DNA of 10,516 bases from Chloroflexota bacterium. GTDB lineage: Bacteria; Chloroflexota; Dehalococcoidia; Dehalococcoidales; RBG-16-60-22. The position numbers and the translations under genes are program-made. Shown piece after piece: positions 1-6,605 of this stretch; positions within the stretch are counted from its first letter, which is position 1, and every line of letters begins with the position of its first letter. The DNA is taken from positions 1-10,516 of the forward strand of contig VGOH01000031.1 in assembly GCA_016875955.1 (NCBI GenBank), written 5' to 3'. A model generated the notes under the pieces. It saw only the letters and a list, made by a program, of their open reading frames with translations, ran no database searches and had not been told where the DNA came from.

Positions 1-112
1 CGGGTCGGTCACCGAAGTCAAAGACCTTGTGCAGCATTTTGGCTTCAGTTTCTTCTACGGCGCCTTCCTTCTCACTGAGGGTAATCATGGCGCGGATTTC
101 CTCCGGACTGGC
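1..112. repeat. Exact 112-bp direct repeat, copy A (in the partial CNNM/CorC gene)
   Basis: Identical at every base to 1330-1441. It encodes the segment from the end of the DUF21 domain to the linker before the CBS pair. Identity stops abruptly at 113 versus 1442, and flanking sequence is only paralogue-level similar. The other boundary of this copy lies outside the window. Confidence 0.95.
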
Positions 113-607
113 GATAAATTTGGACACCGGAGTGCCGCCAAACAGCTTGGTAAAGCCAACGGCTATCCAGCTGAGGACGATGACAAAGGGCGTGAAGAGC
201 CAGGAGAAGGATTCCAGCGGGCGCACGAACAGCCGAGACAGCCTCTCGGCATGCTGGTTGGCCAGCGTTTTGGGCGTGGTCTCGGCAAAGATGAGGAGGA
301 TGGTGGTAACACCGATTGTGGCGATAAGGACGCCGCGCTCCGGCCATATGGAAATAGCCAGTGCGGTAGCCAGCGCCGCCGCTGCAGTGTTGGCCAGGTT
401 GGTACCGAACAGAACGGTGGATAGCAGTTTTTCCGGGCGCTCAAGCATACGGGCGACTCTCTTTGCTCCCTTTACCTCGGTGAGTATCATGTGCTGCAAT
501 TTTATGCGCTGCACGGAAAAGAAAGCCGTTTCCGAGCTGCAGAAGAATGCGGAGAGGAGAATGCAGATGAGAAACAGGATTATATATAATTGCTCAGTAC
601 CGGACAT
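1..607 (-). CDS. CNNM/CorC (HlyC/CorC) family membrane protein, second tandem copy, C-terminus cut by window edge
   Basis: Begins at ATG 605-607 and reads open to the window edge (202 codons visible). The N-terminus (MSGTEQLYIILFLICILLSA) starts a hydrophobic segment, followed by the SSETAFFSVQR motif and further membrane segments of the DUF21/CNNM domain, including the ETTPKTLANQHAER signature. The visible part ends with SPEEIRAMITLSEKEGAVEE and KMLHKVFDFGDRP, the linker that leads into the CBS pair. The start lies 6 bp past the stop of the upstream paralogue, with GAGG just before the ATG, so the two genes are surely co-transcribed. The family is linked to divalent-cation (Mg/Co) transport or efflux; the old 'hemolysin' label has weak support. 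About two thirds of residues match the neighbour, except for a block of exact DNA identity (see repeat). The CBS and CorC_HlyC domains are expected beyond the edge. Confidence 0.9.
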   Translation of the reverse strand, partial: MSGTEQLYIILFLICILLSAFFCSSETAFFSVQRIKLQHMILTEVKGAKRVARMLERPEKLLSTVLFGTNLANTAAAALATALAISIWPERGVLIATIGVTTILLIFAETTPKTLANQHAERLSRLFVRPLESFSWLFTPFVIVLSWIAVGFTKLFGGTPVSKFIASPEEIRAMITLSEKEGAVEETEAKMLHKVFDFGDRP

Positions 608-613
608 GGTGCC

Positions 614-1933
614 TCATCCCTTACGCTTTCCGTTTCCGGGCGCTTTTTCCCTGCGGTCGGAGCGCAGTGCCTCGACTGCTTCCTTTTCCTTGGTGAGCAG
701 GATTTTCTCGATTTTGCGGCCGCGCATTTCGGTGATGACCAGCTTCAGGCCCCTGTAGCGCAGCTGCTCATTCTGTCTGGGGATGTGGCCGAGGAGGCAG
801 AGGATGAAGCCGGCCACGGTCTCATAGTCGCCCTCGGGCAGGTCAAGGTGCATTTCTTCGTTCACTTCCTCAATGCGCATGCTGCCGTCAATCTGATAGG
901 TGTACTCGTTGATGACCTCAAAGTCTTTCTCCGCTTCCACCAGTTCATCCCCCACTGGGCCGACGATTTCCTCGACCAGCCTGGTCAGGCTGACGATGCC
1001 GGCGGTGCCGCCGTACTCGTCGACGACGACGGACATGCGGAAGTTCTTGTTGCGCATTTCGGCGAAGAGGTCGCTGATGCGCTTGGACTCCGGGGCGAAG
1101 TAGGCGGGGCGCACCAGCTCGTCTATGGTGCTGTCATCAGTAACCGTGTCCTTGGCTTCAGCCATGAGCACGTCCTTGACGGAGAGGATGCCGACCACGT
1201 TATCCATGTTTTCCTGGTAGACGGGGAAGCGGGAGCGGGGTGATTCGGCGTAAAGGGTGAGGAAGTCGGCAATTTTGGCGCCCTGCTGGATGGCGACCAC
1301 CTCTGGCCTGGGCACCATGACCTCGCGGACGGGTCGGTCACCGAAGTCAAAGACCTTGTGCAGCATTTTGGCTTCAGTTTCTTCTACGGCGCCTTCCTTC
1401 TCACTGAGGGTAATCATGGCGCGGATTTCCTCCGGACTGGCCAGGGACTTGGCCACAGAGGTGCCGCCGAACAGCCGGCTGAAAGCGGTGGCAATCCAGC
1501 TCAAGACAAAAACGAACGGCGTAAACAGCCAGGTGATGAATTCCAGCAGCCGGACAGACAGCAGCGAGATTCTCTCCGCGTGCTGGGCGGCCACGGTTTT
1601 AGGTGTGGTCTCGGTGAAGATAAGCAGGAAAGCAGTCAGCCCGAGTGTGGCGTAGATTACTCCCCGTTCGCCCCAGAATTCAATGGCCAGTGCCGTGGCG
1701 ATAGCCGTGGCCCCGGCGTTGACCAGTGTATTGCCGAAAAGAACGGTGGAGAGCAGCCTCTCCGGGCGCGCGATTATTCTGGAGACGCGTTTCGCGCCTC
1801 TGATTTTGTTCTCGACCAGGTGCTCAACCCTTACCCTCTGCAGAGAAACGAAGGCTGTTTCTGAGCCGGAGAAGAAGGCTGAAAAGACTAGGCAGATGGC
1901 GAGCAGCACCACGTAGAGGTCAATATTAGACAT
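614..1933 (-). CDS. CNNM/CorC (HlyC/CorC) family membrane protein with DUF21, CBS pair and CorC_HlyC domains
   Basis: 439 aa from ATG 1931-1933; an adjacent in-frame TTG at 1934-1936 would add one residue. Residues 1 to about 185 form the DUF21/CNNM membrane domain (FSGSETAFVSLQR near 21-33, then ETTPKTVAAQHAER). A CBS pair follows at about 205-330 (REVMVPRPEV; SRFPVYQENMDNVVGILSVK; SVVVDEYGGTAGIVSLTRLV), then a CorC_HlyC domain at about 340-420 (INEYTYQIDGSMRIEEVNE, LPEGDYETVAGF), and a basic tail ending GNGKRKG. Length and order match full-length family members. The role is inferred as regulated divalent-cation transport or efflux, with CBS domains sensing adenine nucleotides. The SD is a G-rich run (GGGGGGCGG) immediately upstream. 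A dedicated promoter precedes it, so it need not depend on the msrA transcript. The exact substrate cannot be read from sequence. Confidence 0.93.
   Translation of the reverse strand: MSNIDLYVVLLAICLVFSAFFSGSETAFVSLQRVRVEHLVENKIRGAKRVSRIIARPERLLSTVLFGNTLVNAGATAIATALAIEFWGERGVIYATLGLTAFLLIFTETTPKTVAAQHAERISLLSVRLLEFITWLFTPFVFVLSWIATAFSRLFGGTSVAKSLASPEEIRAMITLSEKEGAVEETEAKMLHKVFDFGDRPVREVMVPRPEVVAIQQGAKIADFLTLYAESPRSRFPVYQENMDNVVGILSVKDVLMAEAKDTVTDDSTIDELVRPAYFAPESKRISDLFAEMRNKNFRMSVVVDEYGGTAGIVSLTRLVEEIVGPVGDELVEAEKDFEVINEYTYQIDGSMRIEEVNEEMHLDLPEGDYETVAGFILCLLGHIPRQNEQLRYRGLKLVITEMRGRKIEKILLTKEKEAVEALRSDRREKAPGNGKRKG
1330..1441. repeat. Exact 112-bp direct repeat, copy B (in the full-length CNNM/CorC gene)
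   Basis: Identical to 1-112, offset 1329 bp, same orientation and same codon phase. About 37 consecutive codons match at all synonymous sites, which ordinary paralogue conservation does not explain. Recent gene conversion between the tandem genes is the simplest reading. Confidence 0.95.
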
Positions 1934-1951
1934 CAAACCGCCCCCCGCATA

Positions 1952-1980
1952 ATCATATCATCGGTTTACGGGGGTGTCAA
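1952..1980 (-). promoter_or_regulatory. Sigma70-type promoter for the CNNM/CorC pair
   Basis: On the minus strand, a consensus -35 TTGACA (1975-1980) is followed by a 17-bp spacer and TATGAT (1952-1957, 5/6 match). Transcription would start near 1945, leaving a leader of about a dozen bases that just includes the G-rich ribosome-binding site. The promoter sits in the 78-bp gap after msrA. Confidence 0.7.
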
Positions 1981-2014
1981 AGGGAGAGAAACAGAGCGGC
2001 TAGGCTTACTGGTC

Positions 2015-2857
2015 TTAACGAGCCACCATTGCCAGCAGGTGCTGCCTGGCCGCCGGGGAAAGGCCGTAGCTGTCTATCTCCTGGCGCAGGGTTTCGATAT
2101 CACCGTTGCCGCCAAGATAGCCATTGACACGTGCCACGGCGGTGGAATTGATGAAATCATTGATATTGGGATATAAGGCGGTTAATTCTTTATTGAGGTC
2201 GGGGACATTGCGCAGGTAGTACTTCTGATGGTAGTCCTCGGCGAGATAGAACCTGGAGTAGGGTAATATCTCGGTGAAGATAGCCTTGCCTTGCTTAGCC
2301 TCTAGCTGTGCCTTAGACTCAAGCGCCAGCCGCTTCTGCGCCTCGTCGTGATAGAAGATTATTGACTTGTACTGCACCGAGAGGGGTGGCATCGCCGCAT
2401 CATGGCTGTCCCAGAAGACAGCGAGCAGTTCCTGATATGAAATCCGGTCAGGGTCATATTCAATCTGCACCGTCTCGGAATGGTCGCCAAGGTCATAGTA
2501 AGAGGGATTGTCTTGGCTGCCTCCCGCGTAGCCAACCCGCGTCAGTATCACGCCGGGCAGACTCCCGAACCGGGAGTCAGGTCCCCAGAATCAGCCCAGC
2601 GAGAAGGTGGCCGTCTCCGTATATGCCGGTGCCATGGTATCAATAGGCGGGATATCGTGTGTCTGGGGCGCGATGGCTTTATTTTCCGTTAAATTCACTG
2701 TCCCGTTCTCCGTTATCGGTATCGGTAAATTGCACATTGGTTGCGCCTCGGAGATAAGCTCAATCTTCGCCGTCGGCCGGCAGGAAGCCACCAGTCCGCC
2801 GAGGCTCAGCAAAATCAGGCTAAACAGTAAAACATATAACCCTCTTGAAACTGGCAT
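2015..2857 (-). CDS. msrA: Selenocysteine-containing lipoprotein methionine sulfoxide reductase A (UGA-recoded)
   Basis: 280 aa if the in-frame TGA at 2591-2593 is read as selenocysteine (residue 89). Starts at ATG 2855-2857 with AAGGG upstream. Residues 1-26 are a lipoprotein signal (hydrophobic core; lipobox LVASC, Cys26); 27-78 a linker; 79 to the end an MsrA domain: ATFSLG-U-FWGPDSRF, VGYAGG (108-113), DHSE (125-128), FWDSHD (148-153), DYHQKYY (208-214). MsrA reduces methionine-S-sulfoxide in proteins; the UGA replaces exactly the catalytic Cys of GCFWG. The frame stays open and conserved on both sides and a SECIS-like hairpin follows, which argues against decay. No Cys occurs after the Sec, so no C-terminal resolving cysteine. 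With the lipobox, it should act outside the cytoplasmic membrane. Conventional calling yields an 88-aa lipoprotein plus a 178-aa MsrA lacking its active site. The alternative is a one-base nonsense mutation. No strong promoter seen; TATGAT at 2895-2900 is a weak candidate. Confidence 0.88.
2553..2593 (-). promoter_or_regulatory. Putative bacterial SECIS element in msrA, with the recoded UGA at its base
   Basis: On the minus-strand mRNA, UGA (2593-2591) is followed by 12 nt and then a perfect 8-bp stem GACUCCCG/CGGGAGUC (2578-2571 with 2567-2560) closed by a GUU loop. If the closing G-C pair opens, the loop is GGUUC. A lower stem CUGGG/CCCGG (2588-2584 with 2557-2553) is separated by an asymmetric internal loop GACCU/UG that contains a U just before the upper stem. 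UGA-to-upper-stem distance, a small G/U apical loop and the nearby U resemble the E. coli fdhF SECIS layout. The structure lies wholly within the coding sequence, as bacterial SECIS elements do. Confidence 0.75.
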
Positions 2858-2969
2858 GATTAATCCCTTTTTTCATCGGCACCTTATCAATTACATCATA
2901 TCGCTGAATGCGAGACAGAGTATGTGACTTTTATCGCAACACGTCCTAATGACAGCTTTATAAACAGTT

Positions 2970-2991
2970 ATCCCCTCCACAGGGAGGGGAT
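2970..2991 (-). terminator. Strong hairpin between the nrd operon and msrA, possible terminator
   Basis: A 9-bp perfect stem ATCCCCTCC/GGAGGGGAT with a 4-nt loop lies about 80 bp past the stop of the HTH gene on the minus strand. The following bases (AACTGTTTAT) are only moderately U-rich, so intrinsic termination is plausible but not textbook. It could alternatively be an mRNA-end stabiliser. Confidence 0.4.
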
Positions 2992-3038
2992 CGAGTGCCG
3001 GAAAGGAGGCCTGGCCACAAGCAAGGCCGCTCTTATAG

Positions 3039-3060
3039 CCAGAATGTAGCTGCATTCTGG
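3039..3060 (-). terminator. Inverted repeat just after the HTH gene, possible terminator or mRNA 3'-end structure
   Basis: An 8-bp stem CCAGAATG/CATTCTGG with a 6-nt loop starts 12 bp past the HTH stop on the minus strand. There is no U-run after it. With the hairpin at 2970-2991 it fills the roughly 215-bp non-coding gap 2858-3072; I see no gene in that gap. Confidence 0.3.
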
Positions 3061-3072
3061 GAAGTCTTTAGT

Positions 3073-3306
3073 TTACCCGCCGGTGCTGCTGACCTGACGG
3101 AGGTTATCCAGGACGGAGCGCTCTATTTTCAGCTCGTGGCCCTCCTCCAGGCGGAGCAGGTAGTCGTTAGAGACGTTGGCCCGGCGGGCAAGGTCTGCCA
3201 GCGAGAGCCCGCAGCGCTGGCGCAGTTCCCGGATGCCATCGCCGACGCGCCTCGCCTCCATCTCCTGGAGAACGATAACCTCTCGGCTCGCTAATTCCTC
3301 GGCCAA
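3073..3306 (-). CDS. Small XRE/Cro-type helix-turn-helix protein, third gene of the nrd operon
   Basis: 77 aa from a TTG start at 3304-3306. That start is chosen because AAAGGAGG sits 8 nt upstream and no ATG fits better. Residues about 20-70 form an XRE-like HTH: GIRELRQRCGLSLADLARRANVSNDYLLRLEEG, with the 'LSLADLARRANVS' turn and 'YLLRLEEG' recognition helix typical of the family. There is no sensor domain, so it is either a minimal DNA-binding regulator or a partner for another protein. It begins 19 bp past the nrdJ stop in the same direction, so it is probably co-transcribed with nrdR-nrdJ and controlled by NrdR. No target or function can be assigned. A role specific to nucleotide metabolism is only suggested by position. 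Confidence 0.8.
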   Translation of the reverse strand: MAEELASREVIVLQEMEARRVGDGIRELRQRCGLSLADLARRANVSNDYLLRLEEGHELKIERSVLDNLRQVSSTGG

Positions 3307-3325
3307 AGTCGTGCCTCCTTTTGCC

Positions 3326-5875
3326 CTAGCACTTGGTATAGCCGCAGGCGGGGCAGATAAAGCACCCCTCCTGGTAAATTAGCATGTTGCTGCACTCCGG
3401 GCACTGCCCGGCCAGGTTCTTGGCCAGACCGTAGTCTTCCGGCCTGGGCTTGCCATCGTAGCCGGTGGTATTCTTCTCCAGCACGCTGGCGATGGCGTCA
3501 GCGCAGGAGAGGATTGACTTGCCCTCCTCCCAGGCAATGGACGGGCAGCGGATACCCCGCAATTGCCTGACCACTGAGGCCACGTCCACTCCCGACCTTA
3601 AAGCCAGTGATATCAGGCGGCAGGTCGCTTCCAGCTGCGCCGAGGCGCAGCCGCCTGTCTTGCCGAGGTGGGAGAAGACCTCGCAGATGCCGTGCTCATC
3701 GGAATTTACCGTAACGTAGATATAGCCGCAGCCAGTGGTGACCCGCTCCGTGAAGCCGCTGGTTACCTTGGACCGCTTCCGCGGCGTCCGCCTGGCTTCC
3801 TCCTCTGCGGCTACGGTTTTGCCTCCGGTTTTCCCGGTGGTCAGCACCTGCGCCTCGCGGCTGCCATCGCGATAGATGGTAATCCCTTTGAGCCCTTCCT
3901 GGTAGGCGAGCATATAGACCTTGGCCACGTCTTCTCTGGTGGCCTCGCGGGGGAAATTGACCGTCTTGGAAACAGCGTTATCGGTCGACTTCTGGAACGC
4001 CGCCTGCATCCTGACATGCCATTTCGGGGTAATCTCGTGGGCGGTAACGAATACCGGTTTCACATCGTCGGGCACGCCTTCAATATCAGCCAGGTGAGCG
4101 CCATCGGCGAGCTTCTGCATCAGCTCTTCGGAGTAAAAGCCTCTTTCCCGGGCAATTTGGGCAAAATGCGGGTTCACTTCCACCAGTTTCGCCCCGTCCA
4201 GGATATTCTTGGTGTAGCTCAGGGCAAACAGGGGCTCTATGCCGCTGGAGCAGCCGGCAATCATGCTCAGGGTGCCGGTGGGCGCGATGGTGGTGCGCGA
4301 GGCGTTTCTTACCTTGGGGGCATCGGGCACGTCATAGGTACTGCCTTTGAAGGCGGGAAACAGGCCCCGCTCCTTGCCCAGTGCCACCGATGCTCTGGTG
4401 GCCTCATCACTGACGAATTTCATGATTCCCGAGGCCAAGTTGAGTGCCGCCTCGGAATTATAAGGGATGCCCAGCTGTATCAGCATATCGGCGAAGCCCA
4501 TAACACCGAGGCCAATCTTCCTGGTCTTTTTGGTCATCTCCTCTATCTGGGGCAGGGGGAACCGGTTCACGTCAATCACGTTGTCCAGGAACCTGACCGC
4601 GGTCTTGATGGTCCTTGCCAGCCTGGCATGGTCAATCTCGGCCGAGCCGTCAGTCTGTCGTAGCATCCGGGCCAGATTGATGGAGCCGAGGTTGCAGGAC
4701 TCGTAGGGGAGCAGCGGCTGCTCGCCGCAGGGGTTGGTGCTCTCTATTTTGCCCAGGAGCGGGGTGGGGTTATCATGGTTTATGCGGTCCATGAAGACAA
4801 TGCCGGGGTCGCCGGTCTTCCAGGCCATGTCCACAATCTTGTCAAAGACCTCCTTGGCGTTGAGTTTGCCCTCAACCTCTCCGGTGCGCGGATTTATCAG
4901 ATTGTAGTCACTGCCGGACTTGACCGCCTCCATAAATTCCGCAGTGACCGCCACCGAGATATTGAAATTGGTCAGTGCGGACTTGTCCTCTTTGGAGGTA
5001 ATGAATTTCATGATATCCGGGTGGTCGACGTTGAGGATGCCCATATTGGCGCCGCGGCGCATGCCGCCCTGCTTGATAACATCGGTGGCGGTATCAAACG
5101 CCCTGATGAATGACACCGGGCCGCTGGCGACGCCGCCCGTGGAACCGACCCGGTCCTTCTCCGGGCGCAGTCGGGAGAAGGAGAAGCCGGTGCCGCCGCC
5201 GCTCTTATGAATGAGCGCCGTGTGCTTCACCGAGTCGAAAATAGACTCCATGCTGTCCTCAATGGGCAGGACAAAGCAGGCGGACAGCTGCCCCAGTTCC
5301 CGGCCTGCGTTCATCAACGTGGGCGAGTTGGGCAGGAACTCCAGGCTGGTCATGATGTCATAAAACTCGTTCTCTACGGTCTTGGCATTGGCCTTTGGAT
5401 TGTATATAAGCTCCGCCTCGGCGATGGCCCGGGCCACGCGGCGGAACATCTCCTCCGGCGTTTCAATGACGTTGCCCTGCTTGTCTTTTTTCAGGTAGCG
5501 CTTCTGCAGGACATGCCGCGCATTTTCGGTTAATTCCAAGCCAGTATCGGCCTCTCTTTTTGCCCTGGCAGTTCTGGTCGGTTTCATTTTCGTGGTCGCC
5601 TCCTCGGTGAATTTATGTTCTTCTGCAGCTAATATTTCCTCCACCATGGTCAGGATATCAGTATCCGTGGGCAGATGGCCCGGGCGCCGCAGTGACCGGT
5701 CAACCAGGTCTTCCATGCCGGGCAGGGTGGGTGGCTGGGATAGGGCGCGATTTTTTTCCAGTCGCTCGATGACCTGCGCGGTGAGCCTTTCCACCAGCCG
5801 GCGGTCGGCGATGCCCATGGACTCAGCCGCGGCAAAAACAATGCGCGCAATCTGGCTACGATTTGGATATTTCAT
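3326..5875 (-). CDS. nrdJ: Adenosylcobalamin-dependent (class II) ribonucleoside reductase
   Basis: 849 aa from ATG 5873-5875. The frame is open further upstream, but that stretch lies inside nrdR and does not resemble the family. The enzyme makes deoxyribonucleotides with a B12-generated thiyl radical, oxygen-independently. Visible sites: C200 (SACF) and C394 (YESCNL) as the redox pair; N381-P-C383-G-E385 with C383 the likely radical cysteine and E385 the acid (C383/C394 spacing of 11 fits class II); GGGTGFSFS near 226-234; APTGTLSMIAGCSSGIEPLF near 531-550. A TSCPD domain covers about 705-800. The tail is a zinc ribbon (C825, C828, C841, C844); its last pair C844-x4-C849 could shuttle electrons. 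Residues 1-110 are an N-terminal extension before the core begins (LTENARHVLQKRYLKK). The start is 4 bp past the nrdR stop without a clear SD, suggesting translational coupling. Confidence 0.96.
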   Translation of the reverse strand: MKYPNRSQIARIVFAAAESMGIADRRLVERLTAQVIERLEKNRALSQPPTLPGMEDLVDRSLRRPGHLPTDTDILTMVEEILAAEEHKFTEEATTKMKPTRTARAKREADTGLELTENARHVLQKRYLKKDKQGNVIETPEEMFRRVARAIAEAELIYNPKANAKTVENEFYDIMTSLEFLPNSPTLMNAGRELGQLSACFVLPIEDSMESIFDSVKHTALIHKSGGGTGFSFSRLRPEKDRVGSTGGVASGPVSFIRAFDTATDVIKQGGMRRGANMGILNVDHPDIMKFITSKEDKSALTNFNISVAVTAEFMEAVKSGSDYNLINPRTGEVEGKLNAKEVFDKIVDMAWKTGDPGIVFMDRINHDNPTPLLGKIESTNPCGEQPLLPYESCNLGSINLARMLRQTDGSAEIDHARLARTIKTAVRFLDNVIDVNRFPLPQIEEMTKKTRKIGLGVMGFADMLIQLGIPYNSEAALNLASGIMKFVSDEATRASVALGKERGLFPAFKGSTYDVPDAPKVRNASRTTIAPTGTLSMIAGCSSGIEPLFALSYTKNILDGAKLVEVNPHFAQIARERGFYSEELMQKLADGAHLADIEGVPDDVKPVFVTAHEITPKWHVRMQAAFQKSTDNAVSKTVNFPREATREDVAKVYMLAYQEGLKGITIYRDGSREAQVLTTGKTGGKTVAAEEEARRTPRKRSKVTSGFTERVTTGCGYIYVTVNSDEHGICEVFSHLGKTGGCASAQLEATCRLISLALRSGVDVASVVRQLRGIRCPSIAWEEGKSILSCADAIASVLEKNTTGYDGKPRPEDYGLAKNLAGQCPECSNMLIYQEGCFICPACGYTKC

Positions 5876-5879
5876 CGGC

Positions 5880-6446
5880 TTAGCTGTTCTTAAGTGATAG
5901 TGATTTCGCTTGGTCGCGAGACTGTTTTCGTTTCGATAGCTCTTCCAGCTCTTCGGCGGAGAGCAGGGAGAGCTGGTTCCTGGGTGTGGCCAGTGCCGGC
6001 ACATCACTGACCAGCGCGTCCACGACCTCTTTCAGCGTGGTGATATCGGTGAACTCACGGTAGACGCTGGCAAAGCGGATGTAGGCGATCTGGTCCAGCG
6101 CCTTCAACCTTTCCATGACCATATCGCCGATGACGGCGCTGGGCACCTCCAGATTGCCGGAGCGGTACAGTTCCGCTTCAATATCGTCGGCGATTTTTTC
6201 CACCGTGCCGCTGGGGAGGGGTCGTTTCTCACAGGCCTTGCGCATGCCGGCGAGAAGCTTGTCCCGCTGGAATTCCTCGCGGCGCTGGTCTTTCTTCATA
6301 ACAAACAGCCCTATGGGCTGAAGTCGCTCGTAGGTGGTGAAACGATGACCGCACTTCAGGCACTGGCGCCGCCGGCGTACGCCGTCATTGATGTCACGGG
6401 AGTCGATGACCCTGGAGTCATAATAACCGCAATACGGACAGTTCAT
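5880..6446 (-). CDS. nrdR: Transcriptional repressor NrdR
   Basis: 188 aa from ATG 6444-6446. NrdR senses (d)ATP and represses ribonucleotide reductase genes. An N-terminal zinc ribbon is complete: C3-x2-C6 and C29-x2-C32, with RRRRQCLKCGHRFTTYE, the typical DNA-binding segment. The ATP-cone follows at about 46-136 (VMKKDQRREEFQRDKLLAGM; VIGDMVMERLKALDQIAYIRFASVYREF). Family members are usually about 150-160 aa; here about 40 extra charged residues form a C-terminal tail (SAEELEELSKRKQSRDQAK) of unknown role. First gene of the operon with nrdJ immediately downstream, and preceded by its own tandem NrdR boxes. The first ATG with zinc-ribbon homology was chosen. Confidence 0.97.
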   Translation of the reverse strand: MNCPYCGYYDSRVIDSRDINDGVRRRRQCLKCGHRFTTYERLQPIGLFVMKKDQRREEFQRDKLLAGMRKACEKRPLPSGTVEKIADDIEAELYRSGNLEVPSAVIGDMVMERLKALDQIAYIRFASVYREFTDITTLKEVVDALVSDVPALATPRNQLSLLSAEELEELSKRKQSRDQAKSLSLKNS

Positions 6447-6456
6447 TTTCCATAAT

Positions 6457-6472
6457 CCCCAGCCTATAGTGT
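6457..6472 (-). promoter_or_regulatory. NrdR box 2 (weaker, downstream of -10)
   Basis: Against the consensus acaCwAtATaTwGtgt this 16-mer matches about 11 positions, including an intact TATAGTGT half. It starts exactly 32 bp from box 1, the roughly three-turn spacing known for paired NrdR boxes, and lies around the expected transcription start. Confidence 0.65.
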
Positions 6473-6482
6473 AGCGAAGTCT

Positions 6483-6511
6483 ATGTTAATACAATATATA
6501 GTGGCTGTCAA
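6483..6511 (-). promoter_or_regulatory. Promoter of the nrdR-nrdJ-HTH operon
   Basis: Minus strand: TTGACA (6506-6511), 17-bp spacer, TAACAT (6483-6488, 4/6). Start of transcription is predicted near 6476, about 30 nt before the nrdR ATG. Both NrdR boxes overlap or abut it. Confidence 0.75.
6489..6504 (-). promoter_or_regulatory. NrdR box 1 (strong, inside the promoter spacer)
   Basis: The 16-mer with core CAATATATAGTG matches about 14 of 16 consensus positions. It occupies the spacer between the -35 and -10 of the nrdR promoter, so a bound NrdR would block RNA polymerase directly. Confidence 0.85.
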
Positions 6512-6551
6512 GGGGGGCATACCCTTGGGGTTGGAAAAATTCGCCAAAAAA

Positions 6552-6573
6552 CTTTACCGGAATTCTGGTAAAG
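6552..6573 (+). promoter_or_regulatory. 22-bp near-perfect palindrome in the folC promoter region, candidate operator
   Basis: CTTTACC and GGTAAAG arms flank a GAATTC centre, with one symmetric mismatch. It overlaps a weak plus-strand promoter, TTTACC (6553-6558), 17-bp spacer, TAAGAT (6576-6581), which would start folC transcription just before its ribosome-binding site. Bound regulator unknown. Confidence 0.4.
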
Positions 6574-6605
6574 GGTAAGATTAAGTTGTCTCTGGAGGAG
6601 CAAGT

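Noticed and set aside
2362..2927. Plus-strand open frames opposite msrA
   Set aside because: They are antisense shadows of the recoded msrA frame; no family features and no good ribosome-binding sites.
3668..4663. Long plus-strand open frame (331 codons) opposite nrdJ
   Set aside because: Antisense to highly conserved nrdJ coding sequence; the length reflects codon bias, with no recognisable domain.
5876..6007. Upstream extension of nrdJ to position 6007
   Set aside because: The extra residues lie inside nrdR in another frame and look like shadow translation; ATG 5875, just past the nrdR stop, fits better.
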